Shown here: positions 26,633 through 35,180 of the stretch, in pieces
How positions within the stretch are numbered: position 1 is the stretch's first letter
How the letters are laid out: every line of letters starts with the position of its first letter
Position numbers and translations under genes: made by a program
Assembly (NCBI GenBank): GCA_001464545.1
Contig: LNFC01000020.1
Coordinates: forward strand, 1-64,000
Direction of reading: 5' to 3'
DNA from: Acidobacteria bacterium Ga0077551
Lineage (GTDB): Bacteria; Pseudomonadota; Alphaproteobacteria; Caulobacterales; Hyphomonadaceae
DNA length: 64,000 nt
The notes under the pieces: generated by a model
The model's database searches: none
Seen by the model: the letters and a program-made list of their open reading frames with translations, nothing else
What the model was told of the DNA's origin: nothing

Positions 26633-27433
26633 ATGCGAGAACATGGCGCCAAGCGCTGCCGGCTGGCGGCGGTGCTGTCCTTCGCCGCATTCCTGTCTGG
26701 CTGCGCCGGGGGCGTCGGGCAAATCGCGCTGACAACGTTTCCGACGGCACCGGTGGAATTCAGGAACTACGACCAGGTCTATCATCCGATCGAGGGCCAC
26801 CAGCCGGCAAAGTTTCCTGACGGGTTCGAGTTCCGGTTCGCCGCCGTCGAGCCGCAGCCGGATGGATCGGTCGTGCAGCGGCTGACGGAGACCTGGGGCT
26901 CCGCCATCAAGTGGGAGGGCGAACGCCGCCTGCGCAAGACGCAGGGCAAGTACGTGGTGGAAGCCACGATTTCCGAGGTCTGGCCGGGCGTCGTGTATGC
27001 GCCGCTGTGGATCTATTCCGAGGGGAGCCGGGAAGGCGGGCACGAGTTCGACTTCGAGTACATGGACGGGCGCCTCGAATACAATCTGCACAATGGCGCA
27101 GGCGGCTTTCGCATGCGGTCGGTCGACAAGGATCTTGCCGGCCACCGCGTGCGCTGGACCATCGAGCGCCGGCCCGGCCGGGTGACCATGTCGGTCCGCA
27201 GCCTGACCGACGGGTGGAGCGACAAGCTTGTCGTGCGGCGCAAGACGGTCGCCCAATGGGCCCAGCAGGAGGGCGCGCCGCCGGACCTGCGCTTTCCGCC
27301 GGATTCCATTCCAATGTTTCCGCTGACCGAGCTCTGGCGCTGCCGTGCGCCGGGATGGTGCGGAACCTGGCAGCCGCTGCCGCCGGGCGAGACCATCGAC
27401 ATGACGATCCACGGATACCGGTTTTCCAGGTAA
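26633..27433 (+). CDS. Lipoprotein with a GH16-like (laminarinase-fold) domain
   Basis: A 266-residue protein with a lipobox (LSGC, Cys24) and a beta-rich body. The segment GKYVVEATISEVWPGVVYAPLWIYSE followed by HEFDFEYMDGR matches the core of glycoside hydrolase family 16, where the catalytic motif is ExDxxE or ExDxE; here Glu138-Phe-Asp140-Phe-Glu142 fits the shorter form exactly. It could cleave beta-glucans or be a non-catalytic relative. An upstream GTG at 26612 is an alternative start, preceded by aaaaggg. No carbohydrate-binding module or sugar operon is nearby. Confidence 0.7.
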   Translation: MREHGAKRCRLAAVLSFAAFLSGCAGGVGQIALTTFPTAPVEFRNYDQVYHPIEGHQPAKFPDGFEFRFAAVEPQPDGSVVQRLTETWGSAIKWEGERRLRKTQGKYVVEATISEVWPGVVYAPLWIYSEGSREGGHEFDFEYMDGRLEYNLHNGAGGFRMRSVDKDLAGHRVRWTIERRPGRVTMSVRSLTDGWSDKLVVRRKTVAQWAQQEGAPPDLRFPPDSIPMFPLTELWRCRAPGWCGTWQPLPPGETIDMTIHGYRFSR

Positions 27434-27463
27434 ACGCAGAACGGCTGCCGGGATCAGAAAAGA

Positions 27464-27540
27464 TGGTCGGAGTGAGAGGATTCGAACCTCCGACCCCTAG
27501 CTCCCGAAGCTAGTGCTCTACCAGGCTGAGCCACACTCCG
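27464..27540 (-). tRNA. tRNA-Pro (anticodon CGG)
   Basis: Reading the minus strand gives a complete 77-base cloverleaf: acceptor CGGAGTG pairing with CACTCCG, discriminator A and an encoded CCA; D-arm GCTC...GAGC; anticodon stem CTAGC/GCTAG with loop TTCGGGA, hence anticodon CGG reading CCG; and T-loop GGTTCGAATCC. CCG is a frequent codon in this GC-rich DNA. The gene stands between the GH16-like lipoprotein gene and the amidase gene. Confidence 0.96.
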
Positions 27541-27714
27541 ATGCCATCTCTTGCCGCAGGTGCCGCGAGGCGCCCGGGGCCGGGAAGCCGCGCTTTTACG
27601 CGCGGTGCCGGATTTTGCAAGGGGCAAAAGCCGGGCCGGGGCCGCCAGGCCGCGCGGCATCAAATTGCCGGAATCGCGCGCCATGACGGCGTCTCGGCCA
27701 GCGTGAGGGCGCGT

Positions 27715-28431
27715 ATGAATCTCGTTTGGCTCGTGTGCGGCGCGGCGGCGCTGATGGTGTCCGCCTGCACGGCGGTGCCTGCGCCCGTCCCCGAGCCGGG
27801 GCCGGTGGTGGGGCAGGTGCCGGGGCCAGACTTGCCGGCAAACCCGCCGGAGACCGTTGACCAGCCCGGCCCGGCGGCCAGCCTCGTGATCGACCGGCTT
27901 ACGGAGGATTTTCCGCATGGCGGCGAGGCGCGTTCGGCAGAGGAAATCGACCTGATCGTGGTGCATTCCATCGGCGGGCCGACCTGCCGGGACGGCGCGA
28001 TCTACTTCACGCCAGCGAACGGCAGCGCCGTATTCTGGCGCGACTGGTTCCTCGGCGAAGGCGGCAAGAGCATCCACTATGCGATCGGCCGCGACGGCGA
28101 CATCGCGCAGCAGCGGCCGGAACTGCGCACGGCCGGCCATGTCAGCTTCGGCGGGATCATGGCGCAGGTGAACCGGCGGTCGATCGGCATCGAACTGGTC
28201 AACCGGGGCGACGGGATCGAGCCGTTTCCAGAAGCGCAGATCGCGGCCTTGAGCGCGCTCGTCGCGGACATCGCGGCGCGCTACAGCCTCCCGCCGGACG
28301 CACTGGTCACGCATGCGGCGCTGGACGACCGGATGCAGCCCGATTGCGGCGGCGTGCCCCTCCGGCGCAATCTTGATCCCGGTCCGCTGTTTCCGCTGGA
28401 AGACGTGCGCGCGGCGATCAGCGCGCAGTGA
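27715..28431 (+). CDS. N-acetylmuramoyl-L-alanine amidase (amidase_2) lipoprotein
   Basis: Peptidoglycan amidase, 238 residues. A lipobox (VSAC, Cys18) is followed by a Pro-rich linker (about 20-55) and then an amidase_2 domain. Zinc ligands are seen as His84 in IVVHSIGG, the His in VTHAALDDR and the Asp in QPDCGG; IGIELVNRG is the conserved central strand. This AmiD-like layout predicts outer-membrane anchoring facing the periplasm. The ATG at 27715 is right at the signal. Its last 14 bases overlap the convergent GST gene. Confidence 0.92.
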   Translation: MNLVWLVCGAAALMVSACTAVPAPVPEPGPVVGQVPGPDLPANPPETVDQPGPAASLVIDRLTEDFPHGGEARSAEEIDLIVVHSIGGPTCRDGAIYFTPANGSAVFWRDWFLGEGGKSIHYAIGRDGDIAQQRPELRTAGHVSFGGIMAQVNRRSIGIELVNRGDGIEPFPEAQIAALSALVADIAARYSLPPDALVTHAALDDRMQPDCGGVPLRRNLDPGPLFPLEDVRAAISAQ

Positions 28432-29053
28432 GCAGCGGCTCCTCGGCGCCGGTTTGCCACCGCGGAAACTTCGTCATGATCGCCGCGAAGCGCGGGCTCG
28501 CAATGTGTCCGGCGAGCCAGCCCTGTACGCTGGCGGGAGCGCGGCTTGCCCAGAAGTCCTCATCCGTGGCGGCGAACTGGCGGACGAACGGAAAGAGGGC
28601 GATGTCGGCGAGCGTGGGCGCGGGGCCGAGGAGCTGGCCGCCGTTTGCCTCAAGGCGGGCGGCGAGATCGGCAAGGATTTCCATCGCGGCGTCGCGGTGC
28701 GCGGCGCCGTCGGTCTTGTGGCGACCCGCATACTTGTAGCGGTCGAGCGCGTGCTTGAAGGGGCCGTCATTCTGCGCGATCAGGCGGGCGGTTTCGGCCG
28801 GGTCGGCGCGCAGCCAGCCTTCCGGATCATTCTGCGAGAGGGCCCAGTGCATGATGTCGAGGCTTTCGTCGAGGACCGTGCCATCCGTCCGTACAAGGAC
28901 AGGGACGGTGCCCTTCGGGCTGGCGGCGAGCATTTCTGGCGGCTTGTTGCGCAGGAGGACTTCGCGGACGCGCACGGGAAGTCCCGAGGCGGCGAGGGCC
29001 ATCCGGGCGCGCATGGCATAGGGGCAGCGGCGGAAGGAATAGAGGATCGTCAC
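28418..29053 (-). CDS. Glutathione S-transferase family protein
   Basis: A 211-residue thioredoxin-fold/GST protein. The N-terminal motif FRRCPYAMRARMALAASG has a CPYA active-site pattern, and GTVPVLVRTDGTVLDES carries the cis-Pro and the Glu-Ser glutathione contact. The C-terminal helical domain contains PTLADIALFPFVRQF. It starts with GTG, overlapping the TGA of the upstream trhO gene (GTGA), so the pair is translationally coupled. Substrate unknown. Confidence 0.9.
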   Translation of the reverse strand: MTILYSFRRCPYAMRARMALAASGLPVRVREVLLRNKPPEMLAASPKGTVPVLVRTDGTVLDESLDIMHWALSQNDPEGWLRADPAETARLIAQNDGPFKHALDRYKYAGRHKTDGAAHRDAAMEILADLAARLEANGGQLLGPAPTLADIALFPFVRQFAATDEDFWASRAPASVQGWLAGHIASPRFAAIMTKFPRWQTGAEEPLLTAR

Positions 29054-29982
29054 GGATCGCGGGGCGCGGGCGCCATGTGCTTTTCGCCGCGCGCCTTGGC
29101 GAGGTCGATCTGGCGCTGGCGTTCGGCGAAGCGGGCGCGCTGGTCGTCCGTCATCTCGCCGATGCAGGCCGCACAGGAGATGCCTTCGACATAGTCCTTG
29201 TGCTGACGGCCTTCGGGCGCGACGGGGCGGCCGCAGGCGTGGCAGAGGACGTGGTCTCCGGGCATGAGATCGTGGCGGACCGAGACGCGCTCGTCAAAGA
29301 CATAGCATTCGCCGCGCCATTTCGTTTCCGGCTCGGGCACGGTCTCGAGGTATTTGAGGATGCCGCCCTCAAGGTGGAAGACGTCGTCGATACCTTCGGC
29401 CTTGACGAAGCTGGTGGCTTTTTCGCAGCGGATGCCGCCGGTGCAGAACATGGCGATCTTGGGTTTGCGGCCCTCGGCGTCCAGCCGGGCGCGGAAGTCC
29501 CGGAACCAGGCGGGGAAGTCGCGGAAGCTTTCCGTCTGCGGATCAATCGCGCCTTCGAACGTGCCGAGGGCGGTTTCGTAATCGTTGCGGGTATCGATCA
29601 GCACCGTGTCCGGATCGGTGATCAGCGCGTTCCAGTCCTGCGGCTTCACATAGGTGCCGACGAGGCTGCTGGGATCGGTGCCGGGCACGCCCATTGTGAC
29701 GATCTCGCGCTTCAGGCGCACCTTCAGGCGGGCGAAGGGCATGTCGGCCGCTTCGGAAAACTTCGCGTCGATGCCTTCGGCGCCGGGCAGGGCGCGCAGC
29801 TCGGCGAGGGCGGCGTCGATGGCCTCCGGGTTGCCCGCAACCGTCCCGTTCACGCCCTCCTCGGCCAGCAGCAGCGTGCCTTTGATGCCGAGGCCGCAGA
29901 AGCGCTGCGCGAGGGCCTGGCGGCGCTCCGCGTAATCCGGGAAGCGGAAGAACTTGTAGAAGGCGGCGATGTGAACGGTCAT
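29050..29982 (-). CDS. trhO: tRNA uridine(34) hydroxylase (rhodanese family)
   Basis: Oxygen-dependent hydroxylation of U34 in tRNA (YceA/TrhO), 310 residues. The N-terminal acylphosphatase-like part ends EEGVNGTVAG, the rhodanese domain has IDTRNDYE and the active-site loop MFCTGGIRCEKATS, and the C terminus has CHACGRP and CAACIG cysteine pairs, as in the family. The start at 29982 (MTVHIAAFYKFF) matches the conserved N terminus. Coupled to the GST gene downstream. Confidence 0.95.
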   Translation of the reverse strand: MTVHIAAFYKFFRFPDYAERRQALAQRFCGLGIKGTLLLAEEGVNGTVAGNPEAIDAALAELRALPGAEGIDAKFSEAADMPFARLKVRLKREIVTMGVPGTDPSSLVGTYVKPQDWNALITDPDTVLIDTRNDYETALGTFEGAIDPQTESFRDFPAWFRDFRARLDAEGRKPKIAMFCTGGIRCEKATSFVKAEGIDDVFHLEGGILKYLETVPEPETKWRGECYVFDERVSVRHDLMPGDHVLCHACGRPVAPEGRQHKDYVEGISCAACIGEMTDDQRARFAERQRQIDLAKARGEKHMAPAPRDP

Positions 29983-30022
29983 TGCGCGCCTTATGGCAGA
30001 TGCCGGGCGCGCGATAAACGGG

Positions 30023-30400
30023 TCAGGGCATCTCGGTGAGGCTGAGGTTGTTGCCGTCCGGATCATTGAACCAGCAGACCTTCGCGCCGCCGCCGGGGGC
30101 AGACCAGACGCCGTCCGCGTCCTGGCCGAAGCCCGGATAGACGAGGAACTCCACGCCCTTCGCCTTGAGGGGCGCCATCGAAGCGCGAATGTCCGGCACG
30201 GCCCAGCCGATCACGGTATGCGCGCCGGCGGTGAAGCCGGGCACGGTCGTCAGGCGCAGCGTCGTGCCCGCCAGATCGAACACGGCGGCAAAATCGTCCG
30301 TCGACACATGCGTCAGCCCCAGCACGTCACGGTACCAGGCGGCGGCGCGTTTGTGGTCGGGCGTCAGCACGAAAGTGATGGCCTTGGCGTGGGTCAGCAT
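30023..30400 (-). CDS. VOC family protein (glyoxalase-like)
   Basis: A 125-residue single VOC domain with the usual beginning LTPDHKRAAAWYRDVLGL and end VCWFNDPDGNNLSLTEMP. It resembles extradiol-dioxygenase/lyase-fold proteins of unknown substrate. The start at 30400 (MLTHAKAITFVL) is at the domain boundary. It is the third VOC protein in the window and sits 40 bases upstream of trhO on the same strand. Confidence 0.88.
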   Translation of the reverse strand: MLTHAKAITFVLTPDHKRAAAWYRDVLGLTHVSTDDFAAVFDLAGTTLRLTTVPGFTAGAHTVIGWAVPDIRASMAPLKAKGVEFLVYPGFGQDADGVWSAPGGGAKVCWFNDPDGNNLSLTEMP

Positions 30401-30465
30401 GCGAAGCGGCCTCCTCCTGCCGCGGGGGGAGATTAGCACGGCGCGCCGCGGCGACCGAGTCCGCC

Positions 30466-31248
30466 TCAGGCCTCGCGCGTCAGGGCGCGGTACGCATGCC
30501 AGCTGGCCATGCCGATCACCGGGAAGACGACCGCGAGGCCGATGAAGGCCAGGCTGATGCCGATCACCGTCAGCCCCACGATCAGGAAGGCCCAGAGCAG
30601 CATCGGATAGAAATTGCGGTTCACGGCGCGCACGCTGGTGGCCATGGCCATGAACACGTCATAGCGCCGGTCGAGCAGCATCGGCGCGGCGACCGAGGCG
30701 AGGGAATAGTTGCAGAAGGCAACGAACCCGCCGGTGACGAGGCCGGTGAGGATCATCATCTGCCCGGCCGGCTCCAGCACGACGAAGGCAAGGAAATCGC
30801 TGCGCGTCTTGTGCACCTGCCAGGTCGACAGCGCGTAGATCACCTGCGCGATGCGGGTCCACAGGAAATAGAGGAAGACGAGCAGCAGGCCGAGCAGCAG
30901 CCCGTCCCGGCGGGCGGCGTCGCGCACCCAGATGACCTCCCAGAGGCCCGGGCGGCGGCCCTCCGCGAGGGCGCGGGCGGCGGCGTAAAGGCCCATGCCG
31001 AGCACCGGGCCGAGGATCAGGAACCCGCCGAGCAGCACGAAGAACCAGCTGGCCGATCCGGTGGAATAAAGCGCCCAGAAGATGCCGGCGCTGATCGCGG
31101 CTAGCACGAGGCCGTAGGCGAGCGACACGCCCGGCGCGGCGCAGAAATCACGCCAGCCCGCCGCCAGCCATTCGAGCGGCGCGGTCAGCGGCACGGCGTT
31201 GATCTGCGGCAGGCGCAAGGGCGCCGGCAATGTTGGGTCCCCGGTCAC
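30466..31248 (-). CDS. DUF2189 integral membrane protein
   Basis: A 260-residue inner-membrane protein with about six helices (for example LAYGLVLAAISAGIFWALY and WFFVLLGGFLILGPVLGMGL). The pattern ...WLAAGWRDFCAAPGVSLAYG and LGGFLILGPVLG is typical of the DUF2189 family, common in alphaproteobacteria near respiratory genes. The function is unknown. It stands alone here, 65 bases from the VOC gene. Confidence 0.87.
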   Translation of the reverse strand: MTGDPTLPAPLRLPQINAVPLTAPLEWLAAGWRDFCAAPGVSLAYGLVLAAISAGIFWALYSTGSASWFFVLLGGFLILGPVLGMGLYAAARALAEGRRPGLWEVIWVRDAARRDGLLLGLLLVFLYFLWTRIAQVIYALSTWQVHKTRSDFLAFVVLEPAGQMMILTGLVTGGFVAFCNYSLASVAAPMLLDRRYDVFMAMATSVRAVNRNFYPMLLWAFLIVGLTVIGISLAFIGLAVVFPVIGMASWHAYRALTREA

Positions 31249-31489
31249 GCGCGTGCCCTCCCTGTCGGGCAGCAGTATGCGCGCGTTTCACCGCCGCAGG
31301 ATCAGGGAAGTTACGTAGGCCGGGGGGGGGGCGCAAGCCGGCGCCGGGATCGAGGCCGGATCAATGGCCCGGGGCGGGCACCCGCACGCGCAGCGGCGGC
31401 AGCAAGAGGCCGCGCGCGAGAGCGAGGAGATAGCGGCGCAGACAGGCGCAGGCAAAGGTTAGCGCCCGGTGGTCGAAGGAAGCTGCAAA
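31249..31489. other. Intergenic region with a G10 homopolymer
   Basis: A 241-base spacer downstream of ispH (minus strand) and upstream of the DUF2189 gene. Ten consecutive G residues occupy 31322-31331, unusual for the window. Elsewhere it is very GC-rich with GC-palindromic words but no credible gene, promoter or terminator. Confidence 0.55.
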
Positions 31490-32437
31490 CTACCCCGCCA
31501 GCACCCGCGGCAGTTTGAACGTCACGGTTTCGTCCGCCGTCTTCACGGTTTCCATGGTCACGTCGAAGCGGGCGCGGCAGGCGTCGATGACGCCCTGGAC
31601 GAGGTCTTCGGGGGCGCTGGCGCCGGCGGTGAGGCCGAGCGTGGAGACGCCGTCGAACCAAGTCCAGTCGATGTCGTCGGCGCTGGCGATCAGCCGCGCG
31701 TCCGCCGCGCCGGCGCGCAGGGCGACCTCGACGAGGCGGACGGAGTTCGAACTCGTCCGTGCACCGATCACCAGCACGAGCCCCGCGCCCGGCGCGAGAA
31801 CCTTGACGGCTTCCTGGCGGTTGGTGGTGGCGTAGCAGATGTCTTCCTTGTGCGGCGTCGAGATGCCGGGGAAGCGCGCCTGCAGGGCGGCGACGATCTC
31901 GGCGGTGTCGTCCACGCTAAGCGTGGTCTGCGTCAGGAAGGCGAGGTTGCCGGGGCTTTTCGGGGCGAAGGTGGCCACGTCCTCCACGGTCTCGATCAGG
32001 GTGACCGAGCCTTCCGGCAGCTGGCCCATCGTGCCGATCACTTCGGGGTGGCCGGCATGGCCGATGAGGACGATCTCGCGCTGGTTCTGGAAGTGGCGCT
32101 CGGCCTCGATATGGACCTTGGAGACGAGGGGGCAGGTGGCGTCGAGGTAGATCATGTTGCGCCGGCTCGCCTCGGCGGGCACCGATTTGGGCACGCCGTG
32201 GGCCGAGAAGATGACCGGGCGGTCATCCGGGCACTCGTCCAGCTCCTCGACGAAGACGGCGCCAAGGGCCTCCAGGCGCTCCACCACGTGGCGGTTGTGC
32301 ACGATCTCGTGGCGTACATAGACCGGGGCGCCCCATTTCTGCAGGGATTCCTCGACGATCTGGATGGCGCGGTCGACGCCCGCGCAGAAGCCCCGGGGGG
32401 CCGCGAGGCGGAGGGTGAGGGGGCGTTTGGGGGTCAT
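31490..32437 (-). CDS. ispH: 4-Hydroxy-3-methylbut-2-enyl diphosphate reductase
   Basis: Last step of the MEP isoprenoid pathway, an iron-sulfur enzyme that makes IPP and DMAPP. The 315-residue length is normal. The first cluster ligand is Cys18 in [13 protein letters not shown]; the second is in [12 protein letters not shown]; and the third is in [13 protein letters not shown]. The diphosphate-binding EIVHN and GHAGHPE histidines and [11 protein letters not shown] near the end are present. Divergent from a lipoprotein gene linked to argS. Confidence 0.98.
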   Translation of the reverse strand: MTPKRPLTLRLAAPRGFCAGVDRAIQIVEESLQKWGAPVYVRHEIVHNRHVVERLEALGAVFVEELDECPDDRPVIFSAHGVPKSVPAEASRRNMIYLDATCPLVSKVHIEAERHFQNQREIVLIGHAGHPEVIGTMGQLPEGSVTLIETVEDVATFAPKSPGNLAFLTQTTLSVDDTAEIVAALQARFPGISTPHKEDICYATTNRQEAVKVLAPGAGLVLVIGARTSSNSVRLVEVALRAGAADARLIASADDIDWTWFDGVSTLGLTAGASAPEDLVQGVIDACRARFDVTMETVKTADETVTFKLPRVLAG

Positions 32438-32552
32438 TGGGGACTGAATTCTCCTGCGCCTGACAAGTTGCGTGCGGGCGCGTTGGCCTTTAACACGGGC
32501 AAGCTATCAGATGGCCACGCCTTTCATAAGGCCAATACGGACACGCAGACGC

Positions 32553-33116
32553 ATGCTGAAAATTGCCCCTCTCGTCCTGGCCGCCCTGCTTGCCGGCTGT
32601 GGCTCCACCAACCGTCTGGCCCAGTCGCTCGATTCGACGCCGAACTCGGGCCCGTGCCCGGTGATCGGCTCGCTGTATGACGCCTCACGGTACGTGAAAT
32701 TCGCCGATGCCGGCGGCAAGCTCTATTCCGACATCGCCTTTACCGGCGAGATCACCGATGTGCGGCTGTTCTGCCGGTATACCGGCCAGCAGCCGCTGGT
32801 CGCCGAGGTCGAGATCGACTTTGCCTTCGGCAAGGGCCCGCAGGCGGCCGGCAATTCGGCCAACTATCCGTATTTCGTCGCGGTGACCCGTCGCAACGGC
32901 AAGGTGCTGGCGAAGGAATACTTCACCACCGAGGCCGAGTTTGGCCGGGGTACCGTGGCCGGCAAGACCGAGCTGGTGAACCGGATCACGATTCCCCGGG
33001 CCGACGAATCGATCTCGGGCGTCAACTTCGAGATCGTGGTCGGGTTTGACCTGACGGCCGAGCAGCTCGAATTCAACCGCGCGGGCAACCGCTTCCGCCT
33101 GGACGCAGGCAACTAG
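32553..33116 (+). CDS. Lipoprotein of unknown function upstream of argS
   Basis: A 187-residue protein with a strong lipobox (LVLAALLAGC). The mature part looks like a beta-sandwich (DIAFTGEITDVRLFCRY, LVAEVEIDFAFGKG, SGVNFEIVVGFDLTAEQL). Similar lipoproteins are common in alphaproteobacteria, but I cannot name the family. The start at 32553 is set by the signal peptide. The stop is four bases ahead of the argS ATG, so the two genes are in one transcript. Confidence 0.82.
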   Translation: MLKIAPLVLAALLAGCGSTNRLAQSLDSTPNSGPCPVIGSLYDASRYVKFADAGGKLYSDIAFTGEITDVRLFCRYTGQQPLVAEVEIDFAFGKGPQAAGNSANYPYFVAVTRRNGKVLAKEYFTTEAEFGRGTVAGKTELVNRITIPRADESISGVNFEIVVGFDLTAEQLEFNRAGNRFRLDAGN

Positions 33117-33120
33117 ACCC

Positions 33121-34893
33121 ATGGTGAGCCTGGCGAAGGAATTGTCGGCCGCCGCGGGCGCCGCGTTCGAAGCCGTGGGCCTTGAGGCGCGGCACGGCGA
33201 GGTGCGCCGCAGCGACAAGCCTGAACTCGCGGATTTCCAGTGCAACGGCGCGATGGCGGCGGCGAAGGCTGCGGGCCGGAACCCGCGCGAGATCGCGACA
33301 GGGATTGCCGAGGCGCTGAAAGCACATCCCCTCGTGCTTTCGGCGGACGTGGCGGGCCCAGGCTTCATCAATCTGCGGGTCTCGGACGCGGCGCTGTCGG
33401 CGCGGGCCGAGGGTGTGCGCTGCGACGCGATGGCGGGCGGCGAGCTCGCGCCGGACCGGCAGGCCACCGTGATCGATTTCGGCGGCGCGAACGTCGCCAA
33501 GCCCATGCATGTCGGCCACCTGCGCTCGGCGGTGATCGGCGATACGCTGCAGCGGCTGCTGCGCTTCCTCGGCGATACGGTGATCTCGGACGTGCACCTC
33601 GGCGACTGGGGCCTGCAGATGGGCCACCTCGTCACCGAGCTTGAGGGCGAGCAGCCGGGGCTGGTCTATTTCGACGCCGCGTTCACCGGGCCGTATCCAA
33701 AAGAGTCCCCGGTCACGATCGAGGATCTCGGCCGCCTCTATCCGCAGGCCTCCATCAAGGCGAAGGCGGACGAGGCGCGCAACGAGCGCTCGCAGAAGGC
33801 GGTTGCCGAGATGCAGGCCGGCCGCGCGGGATACCGCGCGCTGCTGAGGCATTTCATCGATGTGTCGGTGGAAGCGCTGAAGATCGATTACGGCTTCCTG
33901 AATGTCTCGTTCGACCTCTGGAAGGGCGAGAGCGATGTCGATCACCTGATCCCGGGCCTGGTCGAGCGGTTCAAGGCGGCAGGCCTCGCCAAGCAGAGCG
34001 ACGGGGCGTGGATCGTCCACGTGGCGAAGGAAAGCGACAAGAAGGAAATGCCGCCGGTAATGCTGGTCAACAGCCGCGGCGGCACAGGCTATCACACGAC
34101 GGACCTCGCCACGATCCAGGACCGGATGGAGACGCTGACGCCGGCGCCGGAGCGGATGCTCTACGTGGTCGACCAGCGCCAGGCGCTGCACTTCGAACAG
34201 GTCTACCGCGCCGCCGGGCTGCTCGGCCTGATCGAGGAATCACGGCTCGAACATATCGGCTTCGGCACGGTCAACGGCCCGGACGGCAAGCCGTTCAAGA
34301 CGCGCGAAGGCGGCGTGCTGCGGCTGGCGGACCTCAACGCGATGGCGCTGGACGAGGCGACGAAGAAGATCGCCGCGGCGGGCAAGCTGCCGGAGGACAT
34401 GGGCGAGGACGAGCGCCTCGCGGTGGCCCGGCAGGTCGCCGTGGCGGCGCTGCGTTTCTCCGACCTGATGAACACGCGGATGACGAACTATGTATTCGAT
34501 CTCGACCGGTTCACGAGCTTCGAAGGCAAGACGGGCCCATACCTTCTGTATGCGGCCGTTCGGGTGAAATCCGTGTTGCGGAAAGCGGCGGACGCGGGGC
34601 ATCTGCCCGGCGCCGTGGCCGTACACGAAGAGACCGAACGCGCGCTGGTGCTGCAGCTCGACGGCTTCGGCGCCGCGCTCCTCGGCTCGCGCGAAAAACG
34701 CATGCCGCATATCCTGTGCGAACACCTCTACAGCCTCGCGCAGGCTTTCAGCGCCTTCTACGGCGCGCTGCCGATTGCCTCCGAGCCGGACGCCGCCAAA
34801 CGCGCGAGCCGCCTCGCCCTGGCCGACGCCGTACGCCACCAGCTGGAGACAGGGCTGGACCTCTTGGGCATCACCGTGCCGGAGCGGATGTAG
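33121..34893 (+). CDS. argS: Arginine--tRNA ligase
   Basis: Class I synthetase for arginine, 590 residues. The HIGH motif reads HVGH within NVAKPMHVGHLRSAVIGDT; as usual for many ArgRS the KMSK loop is degenerate (GKPFKTREGGVLRL). The N-terminal tRNA-recognition domain and the C-terminal DALR anticodon domain (YTLL-like YLLYAAVRVKSVLR, ending LDLLGITVPERM) are complete. The start directly follows the lipoprotein gene; a terminator-like hairpin lies 47 bases after the stop. Confidence 0.98.
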   Translation: MVSLAKELSAAAGAAFEAVGLEARHGEVRRSDKPELADFQCNGAMAAAKAAGRNPREIATGIAEALKAHPLVLSADVAGPGFINLRVSDAALSARAEGVRCDAMAGGELAPDRQATVIDFGGANVAKPMHVGHLRSAVIGDTLQRLLRFLGDTVISDVHLGDWGLQMGHLVTELEGEQPGLVYFDAAFTGPYPKESPVTIEDLGRLYPQASIKAKADEARNERSQKAVAEMQAGRAGYRALLRHFIDVSVEALKIDYGFLNVSFDLWKGESDVDHLIPGLVERFKAAGLAKQSDGAWIVHVAKESDKKEMPPVMLVNSRGGTGYHTTDLATIQDRMETLTPAPERMLYVVDQRQALHFEQVYRAAGLLGLIEESRLEHIGFGTVNGPDGKPFKTREGGVLRLADLNAMALDEATKKIAAAGKLPEDMGEDERLAVARQVAVAALRFSDLMNTRMTNYVFDLDRFTSFEGKTGPYLLYAAVRVKSVLRKAADAGHLPGAVAVHEETERALVLQLDGFGAALLGSREKRMPHILCEHLYSLAQAFSAFYGALPIASEPDAAKRASRLALADAVRHQLETGLDLLGITVPERM

Positions 34894-34940
34894 GGCTGAG
34901 GCTGTATTCAGCCGGATGTCGGCTGCTGGCTGCATCTGTT

Positions 34941-34977
34941 CCGATAGCCCGGCCCTATCGGCGCCAAACTTTTTTTG
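34941..34977 (+). terminator. Terminator-like hairpin after argS
   Basis: Stem CCGATAG (34941-34947) / CTATCGG (34955-34961) with loop CCCGGCC, then eight bases and a run of eight T residues (34970-34977). The gap between stem and T-run is longer than ideal, so efficiency is uncertain, but position and composition fit the end of the argS transcript. Confidence 0.6.
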
Positions 34978-35180
34978 TACTGTTCTTTATTTCGCCGTCA
35001 TCGAACGTGCCGCCAGACAAAAAGATCATTGTTCCAAGCACAGTTTCCGGATGCTGGTCCTGATGGCTGGTATCTGGGTTTTCGTGAACGCCGCTTTGTC
35101 TCGTTCACTTCTGGCGAAGGGGCGCGCATGGCACTCCGTGTCCGGACATTTCGATGGCAACACCTCTGGGGTCGAAAAGA

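Noticed and set aside
31365-31489. In-frame continuation after the ispH stop codon (about 42 codons to the next stop)
   Set aside because: The chain before the stop already has the normal IspH length and C terminus (KLPRVLAG); the continuation has no family resemblance, so read-through is not supported.
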